From Bacteroidaceae bacterium (GTDB lineage: Bacteria > Bacteroidota > Bacteroidia > Bacteroidales > Bacteroidaceae), in the NCBI GenBank assembly GCA_017560125.1, contig JAFYOS010000028.1, positions 21,714 through 85,713 of the forward strand: a stretch of DNA of 64,000 bases. Direction: 5' to 3'. Positions within the stretch are counted from its first letter, which is position 1. Each line of letters starts with the position of its first letter. The position numbers were made by a program, and so were the translations under genes. Shown here piece after piece: positions 7,978-17,306 of this stretch. Under the pieces are notes generated by a model. The model saw only the letters and a list, made by a program, of their open reading frames with translations, made no database searches and was not told where the DNA came from.

Positions 7978-10233
7978 CTACTGTTTTTCGTTTATCGGCG
8001 CTATTACATTCTTGTAAAGATAGAGGGCGCGGTTCTCGTTTGTGTCCAATGAGTATTTGCCTTCTGTTATCTTTTCGATTGTATATGCTTTGTAGGCGAT
8101 TGTGTATCCGCCACCGCTTGTGCCATATGTGTCCTCCTCGTAGATGAAGGCAAGGGCGCCATCGGTCTGAAGTGTCATGGTCGAATAGGCCGAGCCGGTG
8201 ATGCTGCTGCGATAGCGGCCATCCCAATCCTTAGCAAAATGTGCGGGGGTGAGGAAATCGTTGTAGTCCTCGAGCTCTTTGTAGTATATACCTACGTTGC
8301 TGCGTCCGCTGCCGAAGGGGAGCGACTGAAGGGCTATGTAAAGCTTCTTGCCGTCGCTGTTGCGCACTGCGGGCAGAATCATTATCTCGCCGTTGCACGA
8401 GTTGTTGAGCGCAGTTACTCCGTTGTTCTTTGCTCCCGAGAAGGCCATTTCGCCCCAGCTGCCTGTTGCGGCTTCGGCGTCATCGAAACGGAATATATTG
8501 AAGTAGCGTCCACCGCCGCAACGTGAGCTGATGAGTATGCTGCCGTCGGGTAGCTCCTCGGTCTTGGGCTCGTCGGCGCTGTGGGGCACTGCTCCCTTGT
8601 CGGTGCTGCCAAGTACCTTCCACTGCTGTCCGAAATCGTCGGAATAGACAACAAAATTACAGAATGTGCCGTCCTTGTCGCGTGCAAGCATAGCTGCATA
8701 TAGTCGATAGTAGTCGCCTACCTTGGTCAGGCGGCTCTGGAATATTCGTCCTGAGCCAATGAACATCGAACGTATGGGGCCCACTGCGCTGTTGTCGAAC
8801 GGGGTGTAGAACTGGTCGGTTATCACCTCGGGCTTGCTCCATGTGAGGCCGCCGTCCTCGCTGTAGAGGCGTGCCACCTGGTTGGGCACCTCGCGAGTGG
8901 AGTAGAAGAAGGTCTGATAGCCGCATACGCACAGCATCAACACGCGGTTGCTCTCTCTGTCGGCCACGATGCAGGGGTCGCCATAGCCGGCGTTAAGAGA
9001 TATGTTGCGATTGTTATCTATCAGCTTGCCGTCGCCCTCGATGATGGTGAATATGTCGCCCCATGTCTTTCCGTTGTCCTTGCTGATGCGTCCGTGAAGG
9101 TCGATGCGTCCGTTACCGATGTCGTAGCGGCAATGACGGTAGTCGGCTACTGCAAGCAGGTCGCCGTTCGCGGTGGTGGTGATGGCGGGAATGCGGTAGG
9201 GTATTGCAGCCGATGTAGGTGTCGGGAATAGCTCGAAGTGGGGCTCGGGTTTCTCGAAATAGCGTACAACGGTTACGGTGAGTCCCTTCAGTATGATGCC
9301 GCTGTTCTTGCTGTCGCTCAGGGTTACGGTGATGCTCTGCTCGGGCTCTTTGCCTGCAATGTATTCAATGGTATTGCCAAGAGGGTAATTTTTGCCTCCG
9401 TATTCTATTTTTATATTGTCGGCTGTTGCATCCTTTATAATCTTGTCGAGCTTCACCGATGCTATGCGGTAGCCTTGGGGTGCGGTTATGGTGTAGGTGG
9501 CGCTGTTAGCCGTGCCTGTGTAGCATGCAATGTCGTTACCAACGTTCTTCATGTTGTTGGCGCTGCTGCTGAGCGTTACGGGTGTGCGGCTGTCGTTGCT
9601 CACCCATTTCGAAAACCATGTGCCCGTTGCATTGCCTGTGGTGAATGTGCCGCTTAGCGCGTCTATGCTCACCTCGTTTTTCGTTATGGCAATTACTATC
9701 GACGAGCCGCTATCGGCGCCTGTTGTCCAGAATGCCAGCTTGCCACCACGGTTGTTCACGATGTTCTTGCTTGCGCCTTTGGGGGCAAGGTAGAATGCCT
9801 CTACGTTGCTGCCAAGGTCTTTCGATGGGGCGAATGTCCACGCGTTGCTGTATGCCTTGTCGCCCTCTTCCTTGAGCACCACATAGGCTTTGCTGCCGGC
9901 GTCGCCGCTCATTTTCACAGGGGCTGCAAGCGTCTTGCCTGTTCCGGCCTGCTTGTTGTATATCTTGTAGCCGGTTTTTTCGTCGCCGGTGAAACACCAT
10001 AAATCTGCGTCGGCAAGCTCGCTGCGGTTGCTCTTCACGGCGATGAATTCCTCTGCAGCGTTGTCCGAAATGAACAGCCCCGAACTGCCTATCGCCATGG
10101 TGTACCATTTGGTGTCCGCAGCGAAGCCCTCCTTTGTAACCGATGTAACGCGGAAAGGCACTTCGCTCCACGCAACGCTGCTGCATAGAAGCATCAGCGC
10201 TGTCGCCATCATCTGTAAATGTCTTTTCGTCAT
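7978..10233 (-). CDS. Secreted exo-alpha-sialidase (GH33)
   Basis: 751 residues from ATG 10233. An upstream in-frame start at 10338 would overlap the alpha-galactosidase gene and spoil the signal peptide (MTKRHLQMMATALMLLCSSVAWS). Residues about 25-180 form a lectin-like beta domain and about 185-330 a beta-sandwich. The catalytic propeller starts with the YRIP motif (346-349), and Asp-boxes SKDNGKTW, SEDGGLTW and SDDFGQQW follow. Sialidases release terminal sialic acid from host glycans, freeing sugars below. It is exported to the periplasm or surface and lies 70 bases behind a GH36 alpha-galactosidase on the same strand, with a hairpin between. Confidence 0.93.
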   Translation of the reverse strand: MTKRHLQMMATALMLLCSSVAWSEVPFRVTSVTKEGFAADTKWYTMAIGSSGLFISDNAAEEFIAVKSNRSELADADLWCFTGDEKTGYKIYNKQAGTGKTLAAPVKMSGDAGSKAYVVLKEEGDKAYSNAWTFAPSKDLGSNVEAFYLAPKGASKNIVNNRGGKLAFWTTGADSGSSIVIAITKNEVSIDALSGTFTTGNATGTWFSKWVSNDSRTPVTLSSSANNMKNVGNDIACYTGTANSATYTITAPQGYRIASVKLDKIIKDATADNIKIEYGGKNYPLGNTIEYIAGKEPEQSITVTLSDSKNSGIILKGLTVTVVRYFEKPEPHFELFPTPTSAAIPYRIPAITTTANGDLLAVADYRHCRYDIGNGRIDLHGRISKDNGKTWGDIFTIIEGDGKLIDNNRNISLNAGYGDPCIVADRESNRVLMLCVCGYQTFFYSTREVPNQVARLYSEDGGLTWSKPEVITDQFYTPFDNSAVGPIRSMFIGSGRIFQSRLTKVGDYYRLYAAMLARDKDGTFCNFVVYSDDFGQQWKVLGSTDKGAVPHSADEPKTEELPDGSILISSRCGGGRYFNIFRFDDAEAATGSWGEMAFSGAKNNGVTALNNSCNGEIMILPAVRNSDGKKLYIALQSLPFGSGRSNVGIYYKELEDYNDFLTPAHFAKDWDGRYRSSITGSAYSTMTLQTDGALAFIYEEDTYGTSGGGYTIAYKAYTIEKITEGKYSLDTNENRALYLYKNVIAPINEKQ

Positions 10234-10253
10234 AAGCTTGTTTGGTATTAAAC

Positions 10254-10290
10254 AAAAGAGTGCCACCATATAGGATGGCAGCACTCTTTT
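10254..10290 (-). terminator. Hairpin between alpha-galactosidase and sialidase
   Basis: AAAAGAGTGC / GCACTCTTTT with an inner CCAT/ATGG. Short T-run on the minus strand, so it may end the first gene or only lower expression of the second. Confidence 0.7.
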
Positions 10291-10303
10291 AGGGATTATA
10301 ATA

Positions 10304-12472
10304 TTACTGAGCAATAAGTTCGTAAACGGCACTGCCAAGCTCCTTCTCGATGTTCAGGTAGAAGCCCTGTGTCATAAGAGTCTTACCGCTGATAACCTTG
10401 CCTTCAAGTGCGCCCTTGCTCTTGGGATTCTCCTTGTTGAGCTCGCGGAACATGTACTTCTTGTCGGGGTCGAGGCCTTTGAGTACTCTAACCTCGGCGG
10501 GGTAGCTACGGATGTACTGTGTACGATAGAGGAAGTAAACCGCGCGGTCTTTCTCGGGGGTTACGTACATTACAGATACATAAGGCTTCTTCTCGTAGGG
10601 AGAGATAAGACGATAGAGGTCGCCCTGCTGTATAACGGGACGGATGTTCTTGTAAGTAGCGATAGCGTTCTTAGCGAACTCCTTCTCTTTCTCTGTAAGG
10701 TCAGAGGGTTTCATCTCCATACCCAAACGGCCTGTCATAGCAACGTCGAAGCGGAACTTGATGGGAGTAACGCGACGTGTCTGGTGGTTGGGCGATGCAC
10801 TTACGTGAGCTGCCATCACGTTAGAGGGATAGTACTGTGATACACCCCACTGGATGAACAGACGCTGAATAGCATCGGTGTTGTCGCTTGTCCAGCACTC
10901 GTTGAAGTAGGGGAAGTAAGCGTAGTTCAAGCGACCGCCACCACTAGCACAGAGCTGGATAACGAGCTTGGGATATTTAGCGCGGATGCGCTCAAGTGTC
11001 TTGATAAGACCTCTGTGGTACTCGATGTAGAGGTGTGACTGCTTCTTCTTGGGCAAATAGAGCGATGCTGCATTTGCGATAGAGAAGTTGGCATCCCACT
11101 TCATGTAGTAGATTTCGGGGTTAGCCTGCATCAAGTCGTCAACAACCTTGAATACATGGTCCTGAACCGCAGGGTTGGTCATGTCGAGCATCATCTGTGT
11201 ACCTCCACGGCCCATAACAGGCTCGCGCTCCTCCTGGCGGAGTACCCAGTCGGGGTGTTTCTCGTAGAGCTCACTCTTGGCGTTTGTCATCTCGGGCTCA
11301 ATCCAGATACCGAACTTGATACCGAATTTCTTTGATGACTCGATAAGGCCCTCAACGCCGTTGGGGAGCTTTTTCTTGCATACCATCCAGTCGCCGAGTG
11401 AAGAATCGTCCTCGTCGCGGGGATACTTGTCACCGAACCAACCGTCGTCCATAACGAAGAGCTCACCACCGATAGAAGAGAACTCCTTCATCATAAGGTC
11501 CATAGCCTCCTGGTTCACCTTAAGGTAAACGCCCTCCCAGCTATTGAGGAGAATGTCGCGGGGCTCTGTACCACCGATAATCTGGTACTTGCGTCCCCAA
11601 CGGTGGAAGTTGCGGCTAACACCACCCTTACCCTCGGTGCTGCATGTAAGCACGAGCTCGGGAGTGGTGAATGTCTCTTTGGGCTCCAATGTGTATGCCG
11701 ATGCCTCGGGGTTGATGCCGGCAACAACCTCTGTGTAGTTTGAATTGCTTTCGTTCAAGAAAGAGAGCTCGTAGTTACCTGTCCACAAGAGTGTACCACC
11801 CACTACAAAACCGCAGTGCTCGTTGGGCTCGCCGCGTGAAATCATGAAAGAGGGGTGTGTAACGAACGAAGTACGTGCACCGTCGTGGTTGCCCACAACC
11901 TTGCGACCGCGATGGATGGGCTCCTCAACCAACTGGCACTCAGCACCCCAACCACCTACGAGGTATGAAAGCCACAGCTCGTTGGATTTCATGGGAAGGT
12001 AAGCCGATGCGAAACGGTTCAATGTAACGGCCTTCTTCTCTTTGTTGGTGATAACTGTTGATACTTTAATTACATCTACATCGGGGATAGCCTTGTAGAG
12101 TACGCTTACATAGAAGGGGAATACCTTGTCCTTCATTACGAACTCGGTTACGTTGGCCTCGTTCTCTTTGTACTGCTTAACCTCCTCGATGGCGAGCTCC
12201 AATGAATTGTCGCCGTTGGGGTGTGTCACGAGCATTGCGTGCTCTGCTGTACAGTGAGTACCGAATGTGGGATATGCTCCCCAGTTTACAGCGTTGCCTG
12301 TTGCGCGTATTTCGTCAAGGGGCGCTGTGGGACCATAATACACAAAATTAAGGCGCTCGCCTTTTTTGCCGCTCAACACCATAGTGGTGTTCTTTGTCGA
12401 GATTACATAATCCTCGGCATGTGCAGCCAATGCAAAGATGGCAAGCACTAACAAAGAAAAGAATTTTTTCAT
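10304..12472 (-). CDS. Secreted alpha-galactosidase (GH36)
   Basis: 722 residues from ATG 12472, which gives the signal peptide MKKFFSLLVLAIFALAAHA; more upstream starts lie over the promoter. Residues about 25-320 are the GH36 N-terminal beta-supersandwich and about 320-640 the TIM barrel. The nucleophile is Asp460 in KWDAN and the acid/base Asp530 in WTSDNTD, after the GGGR motif; FVMDDGWFG and GIWIEPEM are the other signature blocks. It cleaves terminal alpha-1,6 or alpha-1,3 galactose. With the sialidase it suggests mucin or blood-group glycan use. No SusC/SusD pair or regulator is adjacent. Confidence 0.94.
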   Translation of the reverse strand: MKKFFSLLVLAIFALAAHAEDYVISTKNTTMVLSGKKGERLNFVYYGPTAPLDEIRATGNAVNWGAYPTFGTHCTAEHAMLVTHPNGDNSLELAIEEVKQYKENEANVTEFVMKDKVFPFYVSVLYKAIPDVDVIKVSTVITNKEKKAVTLNRFASAYLPMKSNELWLSYLVGGWGAECQLVEEPIHRGRKVVGNHDGARTSFVTHPSFMISRGEPNEHCGFVVGGTLLWTGNYELSFLNESNSNYTEVVAGINPEASAYTLEPKETFTTPELVLTCSTEGKGGVSRNFHRWGRKYQIIGGTEPRDILLNSWEGVYLKVNQEAMDLMMKEFSSIGGELFVMDDGWFGDKYPRDEDDSSLGDWMVCKKKLPNGVEGLIESSKKFGIKFGIWIEPEMTNAKSELYEKHPDWVLRQEEREPVMGRGGTQMMLDMTNPAVQDHVFKVVDDLMQANPEIYYMKWDANFSIANAASLYLPKKKQSHLYIEYHRGLIKTLERIRAKYPKLVIQLCASGGGRLNYAYFPYFNECWTSDNTDAIQRLFIQWGVSQYYPSNVMAAHVSASPNHQTRRVTPIKFRFDVAMTGRLGMEMKPSDLTEKEKEFAKNAIATYKNIRPVIQQGDLYRLISPYEKKPYVSVMYVTPEKDRAVYFLYRTQYIRSYPAEVRVLKGLDPDKKYMFRELNKENPKSKGALEGKVISGKTLMTQGFYLNIEKELGSAVYELIAQ

Positions 12473-12511
12473 ACTGTATAAATTAATGTTGTACAATTTG
12501 CTTATTGATTG

Positions 12512-12519
12512 CAAATATA
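12512..12519 (-). promoter_or_regulatory. -7 box candidate for the alpha-galactosidase gene
   Basis: TATATTTG on the minus strand, 39 bases before the ATG. No clear -33 element. Confidence 0.5.
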
Positions 12520-12571
12520 AGATAATATTTCTTCTATTTAACATTATATATGAGAAAATATTACACTTCGA

Positions 12572-12601
12572 TTGTGCTGATACTCTTTTTTTGTACCTTT
12601 G
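12572..12601 (+). promoter_or_regulatory. Promoter of the PASTA gene
   Basis: TTG (12572-12574), 19 bases, TACCTTTG (12594-12601), 23 bases before the ATG. Confidence 0.75.
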
Positions 12602-12624
12602 CAAAAGAATCACAGAATTGAACG

Positions 12625-13209
12625 ATGAAAAAGAGAACAAAGAGAATCATTCTTATAAATTTCATTGCGATGGCGCTTGTTGTTGTCGCAACCCCCTTTG
12701 TTGTTTTGAACTGGCTCGACAGCTACACTCTGCATGGCAGGACGATAGAGGTTCCCAATATATGCGGCATGTCCATTGACGAGGGTGCCGAGCGATTGAA
12801 AAAGAGCTCGTTGGGATACGAAATAGTCGATTACAAATATCAGAAGGGTGCTGCCGAGAACGAGATTCTCGAACAGCGTCCGGTGGGTGCATCCAGGGTG
12901 AAAAAAGACCGCAAGATACACCTCACGCTCAATTCCAATAAAGAGCCGACAATGGCGCTTCCCGACGTGGTGGACAACTGCTCGTTGCGCGAGGCCGTGG
13001 CGCGTCTGCGTGCTGCCGGCTTCAAGCTCACCCCGCACGATACCATCAGCGGCGAGAAGGATTGGGTATATTCTGTGAAGATGGGCGAGGATACACTTAG
13101 AAATGGTGCTCATATTGCCATCGGTTCTACACTCACATTGGTGGTGGGTAGCGGAAAAGAGGTCGAGGCTGTCGATTCCGTACTCGTCGAGGAGTCTTGG
13201 TTTGAATAA
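12625..13209 (+). CDS. Membrane-anchored PASTA-domain protein
   Basis: 194 residues. One uncleaved transmembrane helix (about 8-28) is followed by two PASTA domains: about 40-105 (VPNICGMSIDEGAERLKK ... VKKDRKIHLTLN) and about 109-178 (LPDVVDNCSLREAVARLRAAGF ... GSTLTLVVGSG), then a short acidic tail. PASTA domains bind peptidoglycan fragments or beta-lactam-like ligands in kinases and PBPs; here no kinase or transpeptidase domain is attached. This two-domain form is common in Bacteroidota next to an RluD-like gene, which follows 11 bases later. Role unknown; cell-wall sensing is inference. Confidence 0.88.
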   Translation: MKKRTKRIILINFIAMALVVVATPFVVLNWLDSYTLHGRTIEVPNICGMSIDEGAERLKKSSLGYEIVDYKYQKGAAENEILEQRPVGASRVKKDRKIHLTLNSNKEPTMALPDVVDNCSLREAVARLRAAGFKLTPHDTISGEKDWVYSVKMGEDTLRNGAHIAIGSTLTLVVGSGKEVEAVDSVLVEESWFE

Positions 13210-13220
13210 TTCGTACGCCC

Positions 13221-14288
13221 ATGAATGACGAAGTGTTGTTGGGAACAAACGGCGCCGATGCCGATTTCGACGAGGAAGAAACCCTCTTCAAGGAGTATCG
13301 TGTAGTGGCCGATAAGGGGCAGTCGCCCTTGCGCGTCGATAAATTTCTTGTCGAGCATATAGCCCATATTTCGCGTAACAAGATACAGCAGGTGGCCGAT
13401 GCCGGTTCGCTTACGGTCAACGGCAAGCCTGCAAAGTGCAACTACAAGGTGAAGCCGTGTGATGTTGTCGTTGTCACAATGGATACGCCTGCATACGACA
13501 ATAGCATTGTCCCCGAGGATATTCCGCTTGATATAGTATACGAGGATGCCGACCTGATGGTTGTGAACAAGCCGGCAGGCCTTGTCGTGCATCCCGGTTG
13601 CGGTAACACCCATGGCACTCTTATAAATGCCGTTGCGTGGCACATGCGAGACGACAGCAATTTCGATCCCAACGATCCGCAGGTGGGCCTTGTGCACCGA
13701 ATAGATAAAAACACATCAGGTCTGTTGGTGGTGGCCAAGACAGCATTTGCCAAGGCCCATTTGGGTATGCAGTTCTTCAAGAAGACCACCAAGCGCACAT
13801 ACAACGCTGTGGTGTGGGGTCGCGTGAAGGACGATGCCGGAACCATAGAGGGCAACATCACCCGTAACCCGCGCAACAGATTGCAGATGTGTGTATCGGA
13901 CGATCCCGAGGTGGGCAAAAGCGCTGTGACACACTATCGTGTGCTCGAGCGATTGAGCTATGTGTCGTTGGTGGAGTGCAACCTCGAGACGGGTCGTACG
14001 CATCAGATAAGGGTGCACATGAAGCACATCGGTCACACCCTTTTCAATGACGATTGCTATGGTGGCGACGAGATACTGAAAGGTACGCACTTCAGCAAGT
14101 ACAGCCAGTTTGTGCGTAACTGTTTCAAGATGTGCCCTCGTCAGGCGCTACATGCAAAGACGTTGGGATTTATTCACCCCACTACAGGCAGGGAGATGTA
14201 TTTCGATTCGGAATTGCCACAGGATTTTCAGGAGCTTATTAAGGCTTGGCGGGTCTATTCGGCTGCGAGTGCCAGCTATCAGGAATAG
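13221..14288 (+). CDS. RluD/RluA-family rRNA pseudouridine synthase
   Basis: 355 residues. An S4 RNA-binding domain spans about 35-95 (LRVDKFLVEHIAHISRNKIQQVADAGSLTVNGKP), then the RluA catalytic domain. The catalytic Asp162 is in HRIDKNTSGLLV; GRTHQIRVHMKHIGHTLFND and the closing LHAKTLGFIHP motif are also present. RluD-type enzymes convert uridines of 23S rRNA helix 69 to pseudouridine; site choice is inferred from family only. Cotranscribed with the PASTA gene. Confidence 0.93.
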   Translation: MNDEVLLGTNGADADFDEEETLFKEYRVVADKGQSPLRVDKFLVEHIAHISRNKIQQVADAGSLTVNGKPAKCNYKVKPCDVVVVTMDTPAYDNSIVPEDIPLDIVYEDADLMVVNKPAGLVVHPGCGNTHGTLINAVAWHMRDDSNFDPNDPQVGLVHRIDKNTSGLLVVAKTAFAKAHLGMQFFKKTTKRTYNAVVWGRVKDDAGTIEGNITRNPRNRLQMCVSDDPEVGKSAVTHYRVLERLSYVSLVECNLETGRTHQIRVHMKHIGHTLFNDDCYGGDEILKGTHFSKYSQFVRNCFKMCPRQALHAKTLGFIHPTTGREMYFDSELPQDFQELIKAWRVYSAASASYQE

Positions 14289-14304
14289 AGCATGATGGAC
14301 GGCG

Positions 14305-15159
14305 CTACTGCTTCTTGTCTATGAGCAGTGCGTCGAATTGCTTTTTGCTGCCGTTGAAGATGTTTATATCGACCTTCTCTTTTATTCCGGGTATCACCCC
14401 AAGGTCACTACATTGCCACATGAGCCACTCTTCGCCCTCGTGCAGTTCGGGGATGTAGTAGTGTGCCACCCAGAATGGGTATTCCTTGAAGAATGGGTCG
14501 TCCAGGTATCTTTTCTTGTATTTGCTCGATGCATATATGATGGGCTTCACTCCATAGTGCTGCTCCACCTTTTTCAACCATACCTTGACCTCTTCTATAT
14601 ATTTTTTCTTGTTCTTCGGCCTCTCCTCTATATCGAGTACGGGCGGCAGGTCGCCGGGCGTTAATTTCACCATGCTTATGAACAGGTTGGCTTGTGCCAC
14701 TCCCGACGATGTGGTGCTGAAATAGTGATAGGCGCCGCGCACGAAGCCGTGCTTCTTGGCGTTTTTGAAATTTTGTGCGAATTTTACATCCTTGAAGTCG
14801 CTGCCTTCGCTCGCCTTTACATATATGAACGAGATGGGCGCGTCGGGATGGTGTCCGTTCTTCAGCTGCTCCCAGTTAATCTCGCCCTGATGGCGCGATA
14901 TATCTATTCCATACACCGAGTGTCCCTCGGGCATGCATATTTCGTAGTATTTGTTATCGAAGCATGGACGGAAACGATAAAAATAGGGCCTGAAGAATGT
15001 GTAGTACGAACCTACGATTATCAAGAACGAGACGCATGCCGCAGTGATGACATACATCCAACGCGGCAGGTCTTTGTTCTTTTTATGATACGAACGGCGG
15101 GCGGAAGATGTTTTCTTCCGTCCGCCGTTTTTCTTTATAGGTTCCTTGGCTTTTGCCAT
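14305..15159 (-). CDS. Membrane-anchored GH25 muramidase (lysozyme-like)
   Basis: 284 residues from ATG 15159; longer starts would run into pfp. The first 35 residues are very basic (Lys/Arg), then a transmembrane helix at about 36-57, so the catalytic domain faces the periplasm. The GH25 barrel has GIDISRHQG with Asp86, the YVKASEG strand, GAYHYFS, and VLDIE with Asp176 and Glu178, all of the usual acidic residues. It would cut the MurNAc-GlcNAc bond of peptidoglycan. It starts 16 bases after the pfp stop, so a glycolysis gene and a wall hydrolase share a transcript. Confidence 0.92.
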   Translation of the reverse strand: MAKAKEPIKKNGGRKKTSSARRSYHKKNKDLPRWMYVITAACVSFLIIVGSYYTFFRPYFYRFRPCFDNKYYEICMPEGHSVYGIDISRHQGEINWEQLKNGHHPDAPISFIYVKASEGSDFKDVKFAQNFKNAKKHGFVRGAYHYFSTTSSGVAQANLFISMVKLTPGDLPPVLDIEERPKNKKKYIEEVKVWLKKVEQHYGVKPIIYASSKYKKRYLDDPFFKEYPFWVAHYYIPELHEGEEWLMWQCSDLGVIPGIKEKVDINIFNGSKKQFDALLIDKKQ

Positions 15160-15175
15160 CAAATAGTTAATTTGA

Positions 15176-16822
15176 TTACTTAGCCTGCTCAAGTGCGAGA
15201 GTAGCAGTTGTCTGGTCGCAAACCTCTGTGGGGCCGAAGTACTGGATGGGGCCGGGATATACGTAGCATGTTTCCTTAGCCCAAACATCTCTCTGTGCTG
15301 CGAATGCCTTGAAGGGAGCACCCTCGAGGTCAACAAGTGCCTTCTGGATAACGGGCTTCATCTCGCCGTGACGACGCTCCATGTTCATCATCATAGTGAT
15401 GGGGATACCACCTGCAACCCACTCAGCTGCGGGAGCTGTTGTGTTGCGTACCGATGCCATGTAACCTGTCTTGCCCGAAGCGATGAGCTGCGATGCAGTG
15501 TAACCGAGTGCATAGCAATAGTCGGCGTCGTAGTTAGAGGGAGCAGCGCAACGTCCTTCGTAACCGAAGAAGTGGTGCTGTGCGTTGAATGAGCCGTTGA
15601 ATTTGCCCTCTTTCTTCCACTCAGCGAGCTTGCTTGCAACCATTTCCGAAAGAAGCTTCTCTGTCTCGATGAGCGATACCTGTACGTTTCCGTGGGGGTC
15701 GCGGTCGAGTGTGAGCTGGCGTGCAACGCCTGCGGGGAGGCTGGCGTAGATAGCAGCGTTCTCAGCTGAAAGGTTGTTGATGATGTACTCGCGCTGGTCG
15801 GCGGGCTTGATAGCAGCGTACTCTTCGCCCTTCACTGCGAGGAAGTCGTTGAGCTCGGCGATGAGTGACTTCATAGCAGGGATGAACTCGATGAGTCCCT
15901 CGGGGATAAGTACTGTACCGAACTTGTTGCCGTCAGCTGCACGGTTGGCAACTGCCTGTGCGATAGATGTTACGATATCGTCGAGTGAAAGAGCCTTCTT
16001 CTCAACCTCCTCTGAAATGATACAGATGTTGGGCTGTGTCTGCAATGCGCACTCGAGTGCGATGTGTGATGCCGAACGACCCATCAATTTGATGAAGTGC
16101 CAGTATTTGCGTGCTGAGTTACAGTCGCGCTCGATGTTACCGATAACCTCTGAATATACCTTACATGCGGTGTCGAAACCGAATGATGTCTCGATGTATG
16201 CGTTCTTCAAGTCACCGTCGATAGTCTTGGGACAACCGATTACCTGGATGCCAGTGTTCTTGGCAGCATAGTACTCAGCGAGTACACATGCGTTGGTGTT
16301 AGAGTCGTCACCACCGATGATTACGAGTGCCTTGATGTCGAGCTCCTTGAGGATCTCAAGACCCTTCTCGTACTGCTCAATCTTCTCGAGCTTTGTACGA
16401 CCTGAACCGATGATATCGAAACCACCTGTGTTGCGGTACTCGTCTATGATGTCTGCTGTGAGCTCTTTGTAGTTGTGGTCAACAAGACCGCCGGGGCCCA
16501 TGAGGAAACCGTAAAGACGGCTGTCTGCGTTGAGCTTCTTGATGCCGTCGAAAAGACCGGCAATAACGTTGTGTCCACCGGGAGCCTGGCCACCTGAAAG
16601 GATAACACCTACATTGATTGCGGGGTAGTTAACAACATCACCACCACACTCGAATGTTACGATGGGAAGACCGTATGTGTTGGGGAACATTTTGCTGATA
16701 GCCTCCTCGTCGGCAACCGATTTTGTTGCTGAACCTTCAGAGATTTTAACTACACCTTTCAATGCCTGGGGCAATTTGGGCTGGTAGGCAGCTCTTGCCT
16801 GTTGTAATGCGCTTATTTTCAT
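15176..16822 (-). CDS. pfp: PPi-dependent phosphofructokinase (long form)
   Basis: 548 residues, the length of long PPi-type phosphofructokinases, which interconvert fructose-6-phosphate and fructose-1,6-bisphosphate with pyrophosphate. Motifs: [10 protein letters not shown] near the N-terminus; [10 protein letters not shown], where the second Asp in GGDD replaces the Gly of ATP-dependent enzymes and selects PPi; [11 protein letters not shown], the catalytic loop; and [19 protein letters not shown]. Cytosolic. First gene of a transcript with the GH25 muramidase. Confidence 0.95.
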   Translation of the reverse strand: MKISALQQARAAYQPKLPQALKGVVKISEGSATKSVADEEAISKMFPNTYGLPIVTFECGGDVVNYPAINVGVILSGGQAPGGHNVIAGLFDGIKKLNADSRLYGFLMGPGGLVDHNYKELTADIIDEYRNTGGFDIIGSGRTKLEKIEQYEKGLEILKELDIKALVIIGGDDSNTNACVLAEYYAAKNTGIQVIGCPKTIDGDLKNAYIETSFGFDTACKVYSEVIGNIERDCNSARKYWHFIKLMGRSASHIALECALQTQPNICIISEEVEKKALSLDDIVTSIAQAVANRAADGNKFGTVLIPEGLIEFIPAMKSLIAELNDFLAVKGEEYAAIKPADQREYIINNLSAENAAIYASLPAGVARQLTLDRDPHGNVQVSLIETEKLLSEMVASKLAEWKKEGKFNGSFNAQHHFFGYEGRCAAPSNYDADYCYALGYTASQLIASGKTGYMASVRNTTAPAAEWVAGGIPITMMMNMERRHGEMKPVIQKALVDLEGAPFKAFAAQRDVWAKETCYVYPGPIQYFGPTEVCDQTTATLALEQAK

Positions 16823-17021
16823 ATTTGTAATGATTAGGTTCTAAAATATTGGCAAATTTCGCTTTTTTTTATGAATTGTGAAAGCACTTTTATGTTTTTT
16901 ATTCCTTGCTTTTCATCTTTTTCTTTTTATCTGTCGTTTTTTTCTACTATTGTTGCAGTTTTCATTCTATTGAACTATCTTTACCCAAAGTATATTTTCG
17001 AACAAACTAAATAAAACGATT

Positions 17022-17288
17022 ATGGCAAGCAGAAGAAGACTTAAAAAAGTTATAGCTTATGTATCAAGCGAACTCCTTTCACAGGCAATTTACGTATCAA
17101 TCAATTCGGATAGAGAGGTAGCCGAGTGGAACGATTTGTTTGCAAAAATTCTCATTACCAATAACGATTACATCGCACGCGTGAGCCATCAGCAGCCCGG
17201 TATGGCGGCAGCGGACTATTACAAGGCTCTCTGTGCATCTTTCGAGAAAGAAGCCAAGGCTATTGTAGCTGAAATTCAGAAGGGTTAA
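17022..17288 (+). CDS. Small conserved protein of unknown function
   Basis: 88 residues, MASRRRLKKVIAYVSSELLSQAIYV..., helical, no signal peptide or membrane segment. The basic start followed by amphipathic helices suggests a small nucleic-acid or protein-binding adaptor, but nothing is diagnostic. Resembles short hypothetical proteins I know from Bacteroidales genomes. It lies 18 bases ahead of the large secreted protein gene and may be cotranscribed with it. Confidence 0.7.
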   Translation: MASRRRLKKVIAYVSSELLSQAIYVSINSDREVAEWNDLFAKILITNNDYIARVSHQQPGMAAADYYKALCASFEKEAKAIVAEIQKG

Positions 17289-17306
17289 CCATTATAGCTT
17301 TTTTCT

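Noticed and set aside
10234-10338. In-frame upstream extension of the sialidase
   Set aside because: Overlaps the GH36 gene end and hides the signal peptide.
12473-12640. In-frame upstream extension of the alpha-galactosidase
   Set aside because: Crosses the divergent promoter region; the signal peptide starts at 12472.
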